Shown: positions 18,041-27,863, counted from the stretch's first letter. The stretch is 64,000 nt of DNA from Paenibacillus sp. CC-CFT747 (GCA_030323305.1 CP106741.1:563001-627000), one strand, 5' to 3'. The notes: a model not told the origin generated them from the letters alone. Made by a program: numbers and translations.

Positions 18041-19066
18041 TTAGCGGCTGCTCAGTTCGATCCAGGCTCCTTGCCGGTCTGCCGATGCGATCTCCGCCTC
18101 GGCGATCTCAATGCTGCCTTTGGTGCTGAGAGGAGGTGCCTTATCGACCGGCGTTCCATTAGTGATGGCCTCCAGGAAGTACTTCATCTCATAATAGTAG
18201 CCGAAATTCTCGGACAGCTCCGCCTCGAAGCCGGGGCCATCGGAAGGGTTGACCTTCACCGTCCCGTTCTGGAAGACAATGTTTCCTTTTTCAAAGTTGA
18301 CCCGGTAGGTCATGTCGAAGCCAAAATCCCCTTGAAGGGTCCAGTCCACTTGGGCGTTGATTACCTTGCCGTCCTCGTAGGCATAGTGAGTGGAGACGAT
18401 GTCATACCCGCTTCCCTCCACTGCGTTAAGGGCAAGGCAGGAGACGGCCTTCGGCATGCCGAACAGCCAGTTCACCGTGTCGATGTCGTGAACGTGCATG
18501 TCGAGCAGAGCGCCCCCGCTCTTGTCCTTCTGTGTCAGCCATTCGGCCCAGTCGGGAGTACCGCCCCCGCGGAAGAAGTAGGCTCCCCGCACCTTGCCCA
18601 GCTTGCCGCTGTCCACCTGCTCCTTCAGGTATACATAAGCGGGCCAGAAGCGGAGGCATTGGCCGATCATAAGCAGCTTGCCGTTCTGGTCCGCCGCCTC
18701 CACCATTTCGGAGCATTCCGCCGCATTCATCGCCATCGGCTTCTCGCACATAACATGCTTGCCGCGGTTCAGGGCGAGAACGGACATGTCCTTGTGAAGG
18801 TAAGTGGGGAGACAGAGGTCAACCGCATCCAGCTCTTCCTTCTCCAGCATTTCCGCCATGTCCGTATACTTGGCAAACCGGCTGAAGTCGATACTCTCGC
18901 TCTTCGTATCGAAGTTGCCTGCGGTGGCCTGTCCTTCCCATTTGGCAGGGTTAATATCACAAATGGCCACAACCTGGATGGGCTGCCCTTCCTTCTCGAG
19001 GCGTAGATACGTCTCCAGGTGCGTCCTTCCCATAAAACCTAATCCGACCAATCCTATTCTGATCAT
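18041..19066 (-). CDS. Gfo/Idh/MocA family oxidoreductase
   Basis: NAD(P)-dependent dehydrogenase for sugars or inositols. The N-terminal Rossmann fold has RIGLVGLGFMGRTHLETY, and HVMCEKPMAMNAAECSEMV carries the EKP catalytic Lys signature. The C-terminal domain contains GGALLDMHVHDIDTVNWLFG with the active-site Asp and His. 341 residues, normal. Its start overlaps the stop of the upstream isomerase by one base (TAATG), so the two are coupled. An inositol or rare-sugar dehydrogenase is likely; the substrate cannot be fixed. Confidence 0.92.
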   Translation of the reverse strand: MIRIGLVGLGFMGRTHLETYLRLEKEGQPIQVVAICDINPAKWEGQATAGNFDTKSESIDFSRFAKYTDMAEMLEKEELDAVDLCLPTYLHKDMSVLALNRGKHVMCEKPMAMNAAECSEMVEAADQNGKLLMIGQCLRFWPAYVYLKEQVDSGKLGKVRGAYFFRGGGTPDWAEWLTQKDKSGGALLDMHVHDIDTVNWLFGMPKAVSCLALNAVEGSGYDIVSTHYAYEDGKVINAQVDWTLQGDFGFDMTYRVNFEKGNIVFQNGTVKVNPSDGPGFEAELSENFGYYYEMKYFLEAITNGTPVDKAPPLSTKGSIEIAEAEIASADRQGAWIELSSR

Positions 19067-19917
19067 TAGCGGATCTCCTTTCGGCCCAGAATGGCATCCA
19101 TAGAGGCGGAAGTGTTGAAGACGATTTGGGTCGTGTGGTGAGTGTAAGGCGGGATCATCTCAGCCGTCACATAATCCGAGTATCCGGCCGCTTCGAGTGC
19201 CTTCATCACAGCCGGGTAATCCACGTCGCCTGCGAGCAGGTCCACGAACCCGTTAATCCCGCCGGGCTGCCGCCGGTAATCCTTGAAATGCACCTTCTTG
19301 ATCCGGCTGCCGAGAATCGAAATCCAGTGCTCGGGGTAGCCGGAATACAAGACGTTGCCCACATCAAAGTAAGATCCGACATAATCCGAGCCGACGGCAT
19401 CGATGAAGCCTTTCATCTCGAGCGGGGACAACAGGAACTTGTTCCAAACGTTCTCGATCCCGATGTTCACCTGCCGGGCCTCGGCGTCAGCCGCGAGCTC
19501 TTTAAACGCTTCCAACGAATAATCGTAAGCCTGGTCATAGGGAACCACTTCGGCATCCGGAATGAAATCCACGCCTACCGCACCCGGGACGACGAGAATC
19601 GTATCCACTCCGAGAATCGAGGCAACTTCGAGCTGCTTGCGCACGATGCCCTTTGCCTTCTCCCGCGTCTCGGCATTCGAGCTCGTCAGTGAGTAAGACC
19701 AGAACAAGCCTGTAGCGAAGCTGGAGAGCTCGATGCCGATGTCATCGGCTGTTTGCCTGATTTGGCGGATGTCCGCCTCCGTGCTTTCGAGGCTGAGCTC
19801 TCCTGTTTCGTTCAGCGCCAGCTCGATTCCGTCGAAGCCGGCCTCCTTGGCCAAAGCCATGCAGTCGGCCGCCTTCATCCCGGCCGGAAAGGACCAGACG
19901 TTAATCCCTTTCTTCAT
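19066..19917 (-). CDS. sugar phosphate isomerase/epimerase (IolE-like TIM barrel)
   Basis: Metal-dependent xylose-isomerase-like TIM barrel of about 283 residues. Features are GFDGIELALNETGEL, IENVWNKFLLSPLEM (metal-binding Glu), SYFDVGNVLYSGYPEHWI, KKVHFKDYRRQPGG and YVTAEMIPP. The chosen start at 19917 has GAGGG seven bases upstream; an upstream ATG at 19938 lacks one. It is coupled to the Gfo/Idh gene and divergent from an AraC regulator, the usual layout of a small sugar or cyclitol catabolic module. Confidence 0.9.
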   Translation of the reverse strand: MKKGINVWSFPAGMKAADCMALAKEAGFDGIELALNETGELSLESTEADIRQIRQTADDIGIELSSFATGLFWSYSLTSSNAETREKAKGIVRKQLEVASILGVDTILVVPGAVGVDFIPDAEVVPYDQAYDYSLEAFKELAADAEARQVNIGIENVWNKFLLSPLEMKGFIDAVGSDYVGSYFDVGNVLYSGYPEHWISILGSRIKKVHFKDYRRQPGGINGFVDLLAGDVDYPAVMKALEAAGYSDYVTAEMIPPYTHHTTQIVFNTSASMDAILGRKEIR

Positions 19918-19946
19918 GGAAGCACCCTCTTTCTTCATTTGAGTCC

Positions 19947-19952
19947 ATTATA
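19947..19952 (-). promoter_or_regulatory. TATAAT box before the isomerase-dehydrogenase pair
   Basis: Perfect minus-strand -10 hexamer 30 bases before the isomerase start. No good -35 is visible at 16-18 bases (ATTCGC at best), which fits a promoter that needs an activator such as the divergent AraC protein. Confidence 0.55.
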
Positions 19953-20153
19953 GCTCCCTCCGGAAGAAGCGAATTTATCCAAAAAGCCGTTTTTTTTGCA
20001 CGGGAGACAAGCCCTGTACCGGTTTCGCCAAAAGCTTATGCTTCCCGGCGGGTCGGGAGAGCCGCGTAACGTGTCCCTGCCGCCGAGGTTAACGGAAGGA
20101 CCTCCCTTGTGGTAAAATAAAGGTTCGAAACGGGTTCAAAGGATGGCGGGTCA

Positions 20154-21043
20154 ATGAATTTCTCAAGATACTCCCTGCAGGAAACCATCACCGTCAAGCA
20201 CTTGATTTCCTTCCATTATTTTGAATATGCCAAAGGCTTTGTCTTTGAAGGGGAGCAGCATGACTTCTGGGAATTTCTCTATGTAGACAAAGGAGAAGTC
20301 GAGGTCCGGGCGGACGAACGGACGCTGGAGCTCAAGCAGGGAAGTCTCATCGTGCACAAGCCGAACGAGTTCCACACCGTCCGTGTCCGCCAGGAGCACA
20401 AGCCACCCAACCTGATCGTCATTTCCTTCGAATGCTCCTCCCCCGCCCTAAAGGCGTTGGGCGGGCGCGTAATGAACGTCGGGGACCGGGAGAGGAATTG
20501 GCTTTCCCTGCTGCTCCAGGAAGGCTTCCAGGCGTTCAAGGCCCCGTTCGACAAGCCCAATGACCATACCCTGGTGCGGCGGAAGGAAGCGGCGTTCGGG
20601 AGCGAGCATCTGATCAAGCTGTACCTGGAAGCGCTGCTCATTCACCTGTGCCGCAGCGAAGCATCCGCCGACAGCCGGGAACCGAAGCTGAGTCTCCTTC
20701 CGAAGGAACGGAGCGAGGAACAGCTCGTCCAGCAGATCACGGACTTTATGCGGCGTGATTTGTCCCGCCCCTTTCGCTAGAGCAGCTCGCCAAAGAATTT
20801 CATCTCGGCAAAACGCGGCTCAAGGAGCTCTTCCAGTCGCAGACGGGCACCGGCGTCCTTGAATACTACCGGGGGCTGCGGATCGAGCAGGCCAAGCTAC
20901 TTATCCGGGAGAGGCAGTCCAATTTCACGGAAATCGCCCAGGAGCTGGGCTACGGCAGCATCCACTACTTCTCGCGGGATTTCCGCAAGCTGACCGGCAT
21001 GTCTCCATCGGAATATGCCAAATCCGTTATGGCCCGCATATGA
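20154..21043 (+). CDS. AraC family transcriptional regulator (frameshifted here)
   Basis: N-terminal cupin sensor (HDFWEFLYVDKGEVEVRADE, then GSLIVHKPNEFHTV) and C-terminal double HTH. The frame ends at 20780 after DLSRPF. Adding one T to a TTT run continues into SLEQLAKEFHLGKTRLKELF and the second HTH ELGYGSIHYFSRDFRKLTGM, ending with TGA at 21041-21043. The repaired product is about 297 residues. It is divergent from the isomerase-dehydrogenase pair and probably activates it on binding the sugar. Confidence 0.88.
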
Positions 21044-21080
21044 TCGAAAGCCGTCCTCCGCCCGCTGGCAGAAGACGGCT

Positions 21081-22617
21081 TTATTGTTGGGTAAGGCGCT
21101 TTCGGTCGAGCTTTCCGAGCGGGGTGTAAGGCAGCCGCCGGACGAAGACGATTTCTTTCGGCTGCTGGTAGCGGGCCAGCCGGGAACGCAGCCATTCCTT
21201 CAGCTCCTCGGCGGACAGCCGCCCGCCGGGGACAAGCTGGACATACGCCTTCAGCCGCTGGCCGTACAGCTCATCCGCTATGCCGGCGACGGCCGCATCC
21301 TCAACCTGGGGATGGGCCAGAAGCACCTGCTCCACCTCGAACGGATAAACATTCTCTCCCCGGAGACGATCATGCTGTCTGTCCGGCCAGACAGAAAATA
21401 ACGGCCCTCCTCATCCCGCCAGCCCCAATCGCCGGTTTCGATCCACCGAGGCCCCCTCCTCTTCCGGACCTCGGGCTGCGGACGCACAGCCGGCCCGCCG
21501 CGCCTGGAGCCGCCTCGGTCGAGGCATCTGTAAGCACCGTCAAGCCGACCCCTTCCATGGCTCTTCCTATGGTACCGGGAGAGCACTCCAAATCCTGCGG
21601 CGTAGCGATCACAGCCAGCCCGGCCTCGGACGTGCCGTAAAGATTGTAGAGCACGTTCCCGAGCCTTCTTCGGGTCTCCTCCGCCAGCTTGGGGCTGAGC
21701 TCGGCCCCGCCCGAGGCCACACAGCGCAGAGACTTCAACGCCCCGGGATCGGCCTGCAGCATCCGCCGCAGCATCAAGGGGACCACCGACACGGCATCCG
21801 CCTGGTGATCACGGATGAGCCGGCAGGCCGCCTCCGCCTCGAACCCGCGGTGCAGGAGCACCTTTTTGCCCAAGGCGCAGAAGAGCAGCAGCACGGCGAC
21901 CCCATACCCATGATACATCGGTGTCGCAACATAGACCGTGTGCCGGTCGGCCAGCTTTAGCCGGGACAGCAGGGCTTCGAAGGGAGCGAGATAAGCAAAC
22001 AAAGAAGGCCGATGCGGCGCCTCCTTCGCTTTTCCGGTCGTTCCGCCGGTCAGGAGAATTAGCTTGCCGGTGGAAGACTTGAAGTGTTTCGTTCTCTTAG
22101 GAGAAGAGGCCGCCAGCCGGTTGACCGCCGGTAAGGTTTCGTGATAGCTGAGCAGCCGGGATCCCTGGTAAGAGGACAGTCCGATGAGGGCTTCCTGCTC
22201 TTCATCATGGATAAGCAGGTCCAGTTCCCGGCTCCCGAGCAGGTCCGCCAGCTGCTTTGGACTCATCTCCGCGTTAAGCAGATAGAGGTCCGCCCCCGTC
22301 GAGGAAACGGCAAAAAGGGCCTTTGCCAAGGAAGCGTGATTCTTCCCCATGAGCCCCACTTTGTTGCCGTTTCCCAGTCCATACCTGGCTCTCAGCTCCT
22401 GCGACAGCCCCACCGACTGCCGGTACCACTCGTCGTAAGTAAGCGTTTCCCTCTCATCCGTTAAGGCAGTCCTCTCCCCGTAGGTCCGGGCCGAGAAATT
22501 CAGCAGCGTCATCAGGTTTGCGCCATGAGTGAGAAGAGCCGCGACCAGCCGGAGCAGGGCCCGCGGAGTAAGCAGGCCGATCGCGGCCATGACCCGAAGC
22601 AGCCTAATGGCCTTCAT
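21081..22617 (-). CDS. AMP-dependent acyl-CoA synthetase/ligase (two frameshifts here)
   Basis: ANL-family adenylating enzyme. Visible motifs are the P-loop-like LILLTGGTTGKAKEA, the A5 motif NLYGTSEAG and the hinge WIETGDWGWRDEEGRYFLSGR. The C-terminal subdomain has EQVLLAHPQVEDAAVAG and the lysine region YTPLGKLDRKRL. Three frames are joined. Breaks near 21477 (add C to CCC) and 21356 (add G to GGGG, giving VSGGENVYPFEVEQV) restore it. The start at 22617 overlaps the dehydrogenase stop (ATGA). A membrane-seeking N-terminus (IRLLRVMAAIGLLTPRALL) is present. The substrate is probably a fatty or aromatic acid. Confidence 0.85.
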
Positions 22618-23444
22618 GGCGGCCCCCTTTCCTTCCGCTTGCGGGCGGCGAAGGCTTCCCACGCCCAGCGGAACAGCACGGAGGCCAGCTGTCCCGGAAA
22701 CAACCACCACGGCTTCCAGACCCGCCTCCGCGTATAAAGACACCGTCCGATGAGCCGGGCCGCCTGCCGGGAAGACATCGCCGGCCATTTCCGATAGGCC
22801 TTCGTAGGCAGGATCATCGGCGTCCGCACCAGCGGAAAATAGAGCGAGGTGGCGGCCACTCCCATCCGGGCGAGCTCCGGACCGGCCGACCGCAGCCAAG
22901 TGTCAAAGGCCGCCTTCGATGCCTGGTAAGCCGCCCAATGGGGAACGGGAAGCAGCAGGACGTTAACCGTCGAGACGCTGACGACCTGCCCCCTGTTCCT
23001 CTCAAGCAGCGGAAGAACCGAGAGCAGGAGCCGGACCGGCGCCAGGTAATGAAGGGCCATCGTGCGGGTGAAATCATGGTAGCGGTCGAGCGACTCCCGG
23101 ATCGGCCGGCGGATGGAATGACCGGCGTTGCTCACGACGATATCCAGTCCTCCCGGCAGCTCGTGAAGGTAGGCGAGGAGGCCGGCAAGCGCAGCGGGAT
23201 CCCGGAGATCCGCCGGGTACACGCTTATGGGGGAGGAGTCGGTCCCGAGCTCCTGCTGCAAACCCAGAAGGACACCCTCCCGCCGGGCGACTAGAATCAG
23301 ATGAGCCCCTCTGCCGGCGAGCAGACGGGTCAGGGCTTCACCGATTCCGGAGCTGGCGCCGGTGATCAGCACCCTTTTGCCATGCAGGGCGCTGGAAAGC
23401 CTGTCGCTGTTCAAGGGTGCCGGTGGAAACAAGAGGCGCTCCAA
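22614..23444 (-). CDS. short-chain dehydrogenase/reductase
   Basis: Classical SDR. The nucleotide motif is RVLITGASSGIGEALTRLLAG (first 20 residues of that stretch are the fold signature), followed by VSNAG, a catalytic Ser in VSVSTVNVLLL and YQASK as Y-x3-K. The C-terminal tail is basic and hydrophobic (PWWLFPGQLASVLFRWAW), suggesting membrane association. The annotated start is a TTG at 23444. An ATG at 23538 with GGGAAGGGA upstream becomes possible if a base is missing in a G6 run near 23456. It is coupled to the downstream AMP ligase, so the pair may modify a lipid acid. Confidence 0.85.
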   Translation of the reverse strand: MERLLFPPAPLNSDRLSSALHGKRVLITGASSGIGEALTRLLAGRGAHLILVARREGVLLGLQQELGTDSSPISVYPADLRDPAALAGLLAYLHELPGGLDIVVSNAGHSIRRPIRESLDRYHDFTRTMALHYLAPVRLLLSVLPLLERNRGQVVSVSTVNVLLLPVPHWAAYQASKAAFDTWLRSAGPELARMGVAATSLYFPLVRTPMILPTKAYRKWPAMSSRQAARLIGRCLYTRRRVWKPWWLFPGQLASVLFRWAWEAFAARKRKERGPP

Positions 23445-23581
23445 CAGCGTTCCCCCCAGGAAGCCGGCCTTCGGCCGGGACGCTTTCCCCTGAAGACCGG
23501 TGGTCTTCCTTCCCGGAGGATCCGTTTCGGTCCGTCATCGGAATCCCTTCCCTTCCCGGCATTCGCGGCTACCGATTCCCC

Positions 23582-23698
23582 TCATTCATCGGGCTCCTCC
23601 CACTTTTTGGAATACGCCTTGTTCGTCACCCAGATCGTGATCGCGAGAATAATCCCGGCCAGAAACAATCCCCAGAATAATGCCATACCGGAAGACAT
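23582..23698 (-). CDS. 38-residue single-pass membrane peptide
   Basis: Unrecognised small gene. ATG at 23698 preceded by GAGGAGGTGGGCAC, a strong ribosome binding site. The product has one hydrophobic helix (MALFWGLFLAGIILAITIWV) and a charged tail NKAYSKKWEEPDE. It lies just upstream of the SDR gene on the same strand, with fewer than 50 bases to the possible SDR ATG, so it is likely part of that operon. It may anchor or assist the dehydrogenase-ligase pair. Confidence 0.72.
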   Translation of the reverse strand: MSSGMALFWGLFLAGIILAITIWVTNKAYSKKWEEPDE

Positions 23699-23843
23699 GT
23701 GCCCACCTCCTCTAAAGTCAATAAGGGAAGCCGAACGCTACCCCTCTCTATGAATAGCTTTTCCGTTTCGGGAGAAGCCGATCAGCCTGTAAACCAAAAC
23801 GGCTCGTTCCCTTTTATGTTACTATAAAACCCCGCTTCTCTAA

Positions 23844-23873
23844 AGAAAAAGACAGCCCGCAGGGGACTGTCTT
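23844..23873 (-). terminator. intrinsic terminator of the five-gene operon ending in the M20 hydrolase
   Basis: Minus strand GACAGTCCCC, short loop, GGGCTGTC and a T-rich tail. Confidence 0.85.
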
Positions 23874-23928
23874 CTTGTCAATTATGGCTAATTTGTGCAT
23901 AGGAACGGAGCGGTCTTCCAAGCGAGGG

Positions 23929-25137
23929 TTAGCCGTCCGCACGGCCGGACAACCGGTCCAGCGCAATGGCGGCGAGAGCGGCGGCTCCGACCGGCAGGCA
24001 TTCCTCGTGCAGCCGGAATTTCGGATGATGCAGGCCGTAGGCTTCCTTCGCGTTCTCCTGCGGGCCGGAGCCGAGCCAGAAGAAGCAGCCGGGCACCTGC
24101 TCCAGGAAGAGCGAGAAATCCTCGCCCGCCATGGTCGGGTCGGCTTCCACGCGCCGCTCCGGCCCGAGCAGCCGGTCCAGCGATGCCTCCGCATGCCCGA
24201 GGCAGCGGTCGTCGCTCACGAGCACCGGCGTCTGCCGGATATACCGCAGCTCGTCGCGGCACCGGTAAGCCTCCGCCGTGCCGGCCACGAGCCGGCGCAA
24301 GCGCTCCTCCATGCCGGCCTGAACGTCCGGCGAGAACGTCCTCACCGTCCCGGTCAGCCGGGCCCGGTGAGGGATGACGTTGTTCGCCTCGCCAGCCTGG
24401 AAGCTGCCGATGGTGACGACCGCGGGCGCGAAGGGCGAGATCTCCCGGCTCACCGCCGTCTGGAGGGACATCACGATGGTCGAGGCAGCCACCAGCGGAT
24501 CAATGCTTTGATCCGGAATGGCGCCGTGGCCCCCGCGTCCCTCCAGCTCGATCTCGAGCCGGTCGACCGAGCCCATGAGCGCCCCGCGGCGGGTCGCCGT
24601 CAGGCCGGCCGCCAGCGTCGGCAGGTTGTGCAGGCCGTAGATCTCATCCACGCCGTCCAGGGCGCCGTCGCGGATCATCGCCTTGGCCCCGGCGTTGATT
24701 TCCTCCGCCGCCTGGAACAGGAAGCGCACCCGTCCCGCCAGGCGGTCCCGCCGGCTGACGAGCAGGCGGACCGCGCCAAGCAGCATGGACGTGTGAGCGT
24801 CATGGCCGCAGGCGTGCATTTTCCCGGCGACACGGGAAGCGAAGGGCAGGTCCGTTTCCTCCTGGATCGGAAGGGCATCCATGTCGGCCCGGAGGGCGAC
24901 GGTAGGTCCCGGAAGGGACCCTTCCAGATCCGCGATCATCCCGTGCCCGCCGACGCCCGTCCGTACCGTTAACCCTAAGGCGCGCAGACGCTCCGCCACC
25001 TTCTCCGCCGTCTCCGACTCCTCCAGACTGAGCTCCGGATTCTCGTGAAGTTCCCGGCGGAAAGCCGTCAGCTCTCCGCTTAGGGCTTCCGCTTCCTCCA
25101 GGAGCTCCGCCCGAAGTTTATCCTCCACTGTGTTCAT
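23929..25137 (-). CDS. M20 family amidohydrolase
   Basis: Zinc aminoacylase/carboxypeptidase-like hydrolase of about 402 residues, related to hippurate hydrolase and N-acyl-amino-acid amidohydrolases. ALRADMDALPIQEETDLPF, the metal-binding GKMHACGHDAHTSMLLGA, AAEEINAGAKAMI and the C-terminal MAGEDFSLFLEQVPG are all present, with the lid domain between. The start at 25137 has GGAGGAACC upstream and lies inside the end of sdaAA (20-base overlap). As last gene of the operon it may release an amino acid that feeds the serine dehydratase. Confidence 0.92.
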   Translation of the reverse strand: MNTVEDKLRAELLEEAEALSGELTAFRRELHENPELSLEESETAEKVAERLRALGLTVRTGVGGHGMIADLEGSLPGPTVALRADMDALPIQEETDLPFASRVAGKMHACGHDAHTSMLLGAVRLLVSRRDRLAGRVRFLFQAAEEINAGAKAMIRDGALDGVDEIYGLHNLPTLAAGLTATRRGALMGSVDRLEIELEGRGGHGAIPDQSIDPLVAASTIVMSLQTAVSREISPFAPAVVTIGSFQAGEANNVIPHRARLTGTVRTFSPDVQAGMEERLRRLVAGTAEAYRCRDELRYIRQTPVLVSDDRCLGHAEASLDRLLGPERRVEADPTMAGEDFSLFLEQVPGCFFWLGSGPQENAKEAYGLHHPKFRLHEECLPVGAAALAAIALDRLSGRADG

Positions 25138-26038
25138 CGTTTGGTTCCTCCCCGGGTTTCTTTGGTTTCCCGTACAGGTCCGACATGATGCGCCGGCCGG
25201 TCGGCGTGGCGGCAAGCCCGCCCTTGGCCGTTTCACGGTAGCGCTCCGGCATGTTGGCGCCGACCTCCAGCATCACCCCGATCACCTCGTCGGACGGGAT
25301 GGCGCTGCGGATGCCGGCTAAAGCCATGTCGGAAGCGGCAAGCGCCGTTACCGAGCCGAAGCCGTTGCGGACGATGCACGGGATCTCGACCAGCCCTCCG
25401 ACGGGATCGCAGATCAAGCCGAGGGAATTCTTCAGAGCAAGCCCGACGGCGTGCAGGGCCTGCCGGGGCGTGCCTCCGCGCAGCTCGACGAGAGCACCGG
25501 CCGCCATGGCGATAGCCGAGCCGATCTCGGCCTGGCAGCCTCCCTCCGCTCCCGAAACGAAGGAGCGGTTGGCGATGACGTAGCCTAAGGCGCCTGCGGT
25601 AAACAGCCCTTCCGTCATATGCGTGTCGTCCCAGCCGTACTGCTCCTGCATGCTGACGAACACACCCGGAATCACTCCGCAGGAGCCGGCCGTCGGGGTC
25701 GCGACGATTCTCCCCATGCTGGCGTTGACCTCCGAAACGGATAGGGCATACGCCATCGCTTTCCCGGCCGGTCCTCCCAGGGAGGAGGCATCGCCTTCGA
25801 CCAGGGAACGCACCTTCTTGGCGTCATTGCCCGTCAATCCGCTTCGGGAGGATGTATCCTGCGTCAGCCCCCGGCTTACAGCTTCCTTCATGACGGCATA
25901 GTAGCTGGCCATCTTCGCAAACTCTTCGTCTTCCGACCGACCGCTCTCCTTGGCCTGCTCCTCGAGCATGAGGCGGTGAATCGGCTTGCCCTCCTGCTCG
26001 CAGAGCCCGATCAGCTCCTCCAGGCTTGTAAACCTCAT
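25118..26038 (-). CDS. sdaAA: L-serine ammonia-lyase, iron-sulfur-dependent, alpha subunit
   Basis: Catalytic [4Fe-4S] subunit deaminating L-serine to pyruvate and ammonia. Conserved cysteines lie in TPTAGSCGVIPGVF, SGAEGGCQAEIGSA and GLICDPVGGLVEIPCIVRN. The 306 residues match Bacillus SdaAA. It follows sdaAB by 50 bases. The two-polypeptide form is typical of Firmicutes. The C-terminus (GKPKKPGEEPNDEHSGG) extends slightly past the usual end and overlaps the M20 gene. Confidence 0.95.
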   Translation of the reverse strand: MRFTSLEELIGLCEQEGKPIHRLMLEEQAKESGRSEDEEFAKMASYYAVMKEAVSRGLTQDTSSRSGLTGNDAKKVRSLVEGDASSLGGPAGKAMAYALSVSEVNASMGRIVATPTAGSCGVIPGVFVSMQEQYGWDDTHMTEGLFTAGALGYVIANRSFVSGAEGGCQAEIGSAIAMAAGALVELRGGTPRQALHAVGLALKNSLGLICDPVGGLVEIPCIVRNGFGSVTALAASDMALAGIRSAIPSDEVIGVMLEVGANMPERYRETAKGGLAATPTGRRIMSDLYGKPKKPGEEPNDEHSGG

Positions 26039-26088
26039 TCGTCATCCCCCGTTTGTTCTTCCGTCTTACCGCCGTCCGTCCGAGAGGG

Positions 26089-26766
26089 TCATCCGGTCAG
26101 GTCGACGGTTCTTATCGATGTCACGCCCGGCAGAGCCCGCAGGGCTTCCACGAGCTCCTTCTCAAATCGCCCGTCGGCCTCGATCAGCGTCAGCGCCTTG
26201 CCGCTCCGGGAGGCGCGGTCCACATCCATGTGCCCGATGTTGAGCGAGCATTGGGAGATCAGCCGGGTGATATCCGCAAGCATCCCGACCCGGTCGTCGT
26301 GATAAATGGCAAGCGTGGGATAAGAACAGGAGCAGCGGACATCGAAGCCGTCCACTCCGACGATCTCAATGTTCCCGCCTCCGATCGACGTTCCCGTCAC
26401 GGTCATCGTCCGGTCCCCCGCCGTCATTTTAAGCCGGGCGGTATTCGGATGAGGAGCCTCGGCGAAGTCGCCGTGGGCAGGGATGAATTCTATGTTCACC
26501 CCAAGCCCGGCGGCATGCTGCAGCGCCTCCGGGATCCGTTCGTCCTGCGTATCCCAGTCCAGCAGCCCGGCCGCAAGCGCGACATCGGTTCCGTGTCCCC
26601 GGTAGGTCTCGGCAAACGAGCGAAAGAGGGTGATTTCCACCCTCTCCGGCAGCGGCCCGAAAAACTGCCGGGCCGCTCTTCCGATCCGGACGGCGCCGGC
26701 CGTATGCGAGCTGGAAGGGCCGACCATATCCGGCCCTATAATCGAGAACACATCTTTAAACCGCAT
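26089..26766 (-). CDS. sdaAB: L-serine ammonia-lyase, iron-sulfur-dependent, beta subunit
   Basis: Beta chain with the SDH_beta domain (FSIIGPDMVGPSSSHTAGAVRIG at its start) and a C-terminal ACT domain (LAIYHDDRVGMLADITRLIS), probably for serine binding. About 225 residues. The ATG at 26766 or a GTG at 26775 could be the start; neither has a perfect SD. It sits 26 bases after the DapA-like gene, within the operon. The order sdaAB-sdaAA is as in Bacillus. Confidence 0.94.
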   Translation of the reverse strand: MRFKDVFSIIGPDMVGPSSSHTAGAVRIGRAARQFFGPLPERVEITLFRSFAETYRGHGTDVALAAGLLDWDTQDERIPEALQHAAGLGVNIEFIPAHGDFAEAPHPNTARLKMTAGDRTMTVTGTSIGGGNIEIVGVDGFDVRCSCSYPTLAIYHDDRVGMLADITRLISQCSLNIGHMDVDRASRSGKALTLIEADGRFEKELVEALRALPGVTSIRTVDLTG

Positions 26767-26792
26767 ACGAACCACCGGTCTTTCTTATCGAA

Positions 26793-27860
26793 TTAAGCCA
26801 GCCACTCGGCCAAGCCCGCTTTCACAAACTCGTCGTCGTTCAAATGAGGATAATCGCGGTACATCCGGTCGATTTCTTCCTTCTGGCCCGGCGACAGCTC
26901 CTCATGAGGATTCAGGCACCAGGTTCCCTTCATGAGACCCTGACGGCGCAGCACTTCATGAATGCCCGGGATACAGCCGGCGAAACCGTGGGCCGGATCG
27001 AAGAAGGCCGCATTCGTGTCTGTCACTTCCACATTCCGCGTCAGCCATTCGGGATCCAGCTTGCCAGCGCTGCGGGCGGTCTTGATCTCCTCAAGCAGCT
27101 CGACCGCTTTACGGGTCCAAACGGCCCAGTGGCCGAGCAGACCGCCGACAATCCGCTTCTCAACCGGCTCCCCGTTTACCTGGAAGCGGTATACGGTCAG
27201 CAGATCGTTCACGATGTTATCGTCATTGCCCGTATAGAGGGCGATTTCGTCGCGCCGGTCGGAATAGCAAACGGCACGTACGACATCGATCGTCTGGTAC
27301 CGGTTGAACGGCGCCATCTTGATCGCCACGATTCCCGGGATATTCGCGAATTCCTTCCAGAAATCGAAGCTGAAAATCTTCCCTCCGACCGACGGCTGCA
27401 GGTAGAAGCCGATGACCGGGATCTGTTCGGCGATCCGCGCCGTCCGCTCCAGAATCTGCGCTTCGGTCCAATCGCCGAGGCCGCCCATGCTGAGCAGCCC
27501 TGCATCATAGCCAAGGCCACGGGCCGTTTCGGTTTCGGCGAGAGCCTGCTCCGTCGGGCCGCAAATCCCCGCTACTTTAAGGAAAGGGCGGTCGATCTGC
27601 GCCTTGTCGACTTCCTCCGCCGCAAGGCGGAGAACTTTCTCGAACAGGTTGATCTTCGGATCGCGGATTTCAAACTGGGTGGAGTGCACGCCGACGGCTA
27701 CGCCGCCTGCGCCGGAAGCGATATAATAACGGGAAAGGGCGCGCTGGCTCCGTTCATCCAGCGTGCGGTCCTCGTTAAGAGCGAGAGGATGCGCAGGAAT
27801 CACGACTCCGTCGTGCAGCGCCCGAAGCTGAGCTTCACTAAGGTTGCGTTTGGCTGCCAT
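26793..27860 (-). CDS. dihydrodipicolinate synthase (DapA) family lyase
   Basis: 355-residue class I aldolase-type TIM barrel, longer than true DapA. VVIPAHPLALNEDRTLDERS, GAGGVAVGVHSTQFEIRD and IPVIGFYLQPSVGGKIF are recognisable. The segment IPGIVAIKMAPFNRY supplies the Schiff-base lysine (VAIK). The C-terminal half is not typical of lysine synthesis. It starts three bases after the epimerase stop, in the operon with serine dehydratase. A sugar-acid or keto-acid aldolase/dehydratase producing pyruvate is a reasonable guess, unproven. Confidence 0.85.
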   Translation of the reverse strand: MAAKRNLSEAQLRALHDGVVIPAHPLALNEDRTLDERSQRALSRYYIASGAGGVAVGVHSTQFEIRDPKINLFEKVLRLAAEEVDKAQIDRPFLKVAGICGPTEQALAETETARGLGYDAGLLSMGGLGDWTEAQILERTARIAEQIPVIGFYLQPSVGGKIFSFDFWKEFANIPGIVAIKMAPFNRYQTIDVVRAVCYSDRRDEIALYTGNDDNIVNDLLTVYRFQVNGEPVEKRIVGGLLGHWAVWTRKAVELLEEIKTARSAGKLDPEWLTRNVEVTDTNAAFFDPAHGFAGCIPGIHEVLRRQGLMKGTWCLNPHEELSPGQKEEIDRMYRDYPHLNDDEFVKAGLAEWLA

Positions 27861-27863
27861 GAT

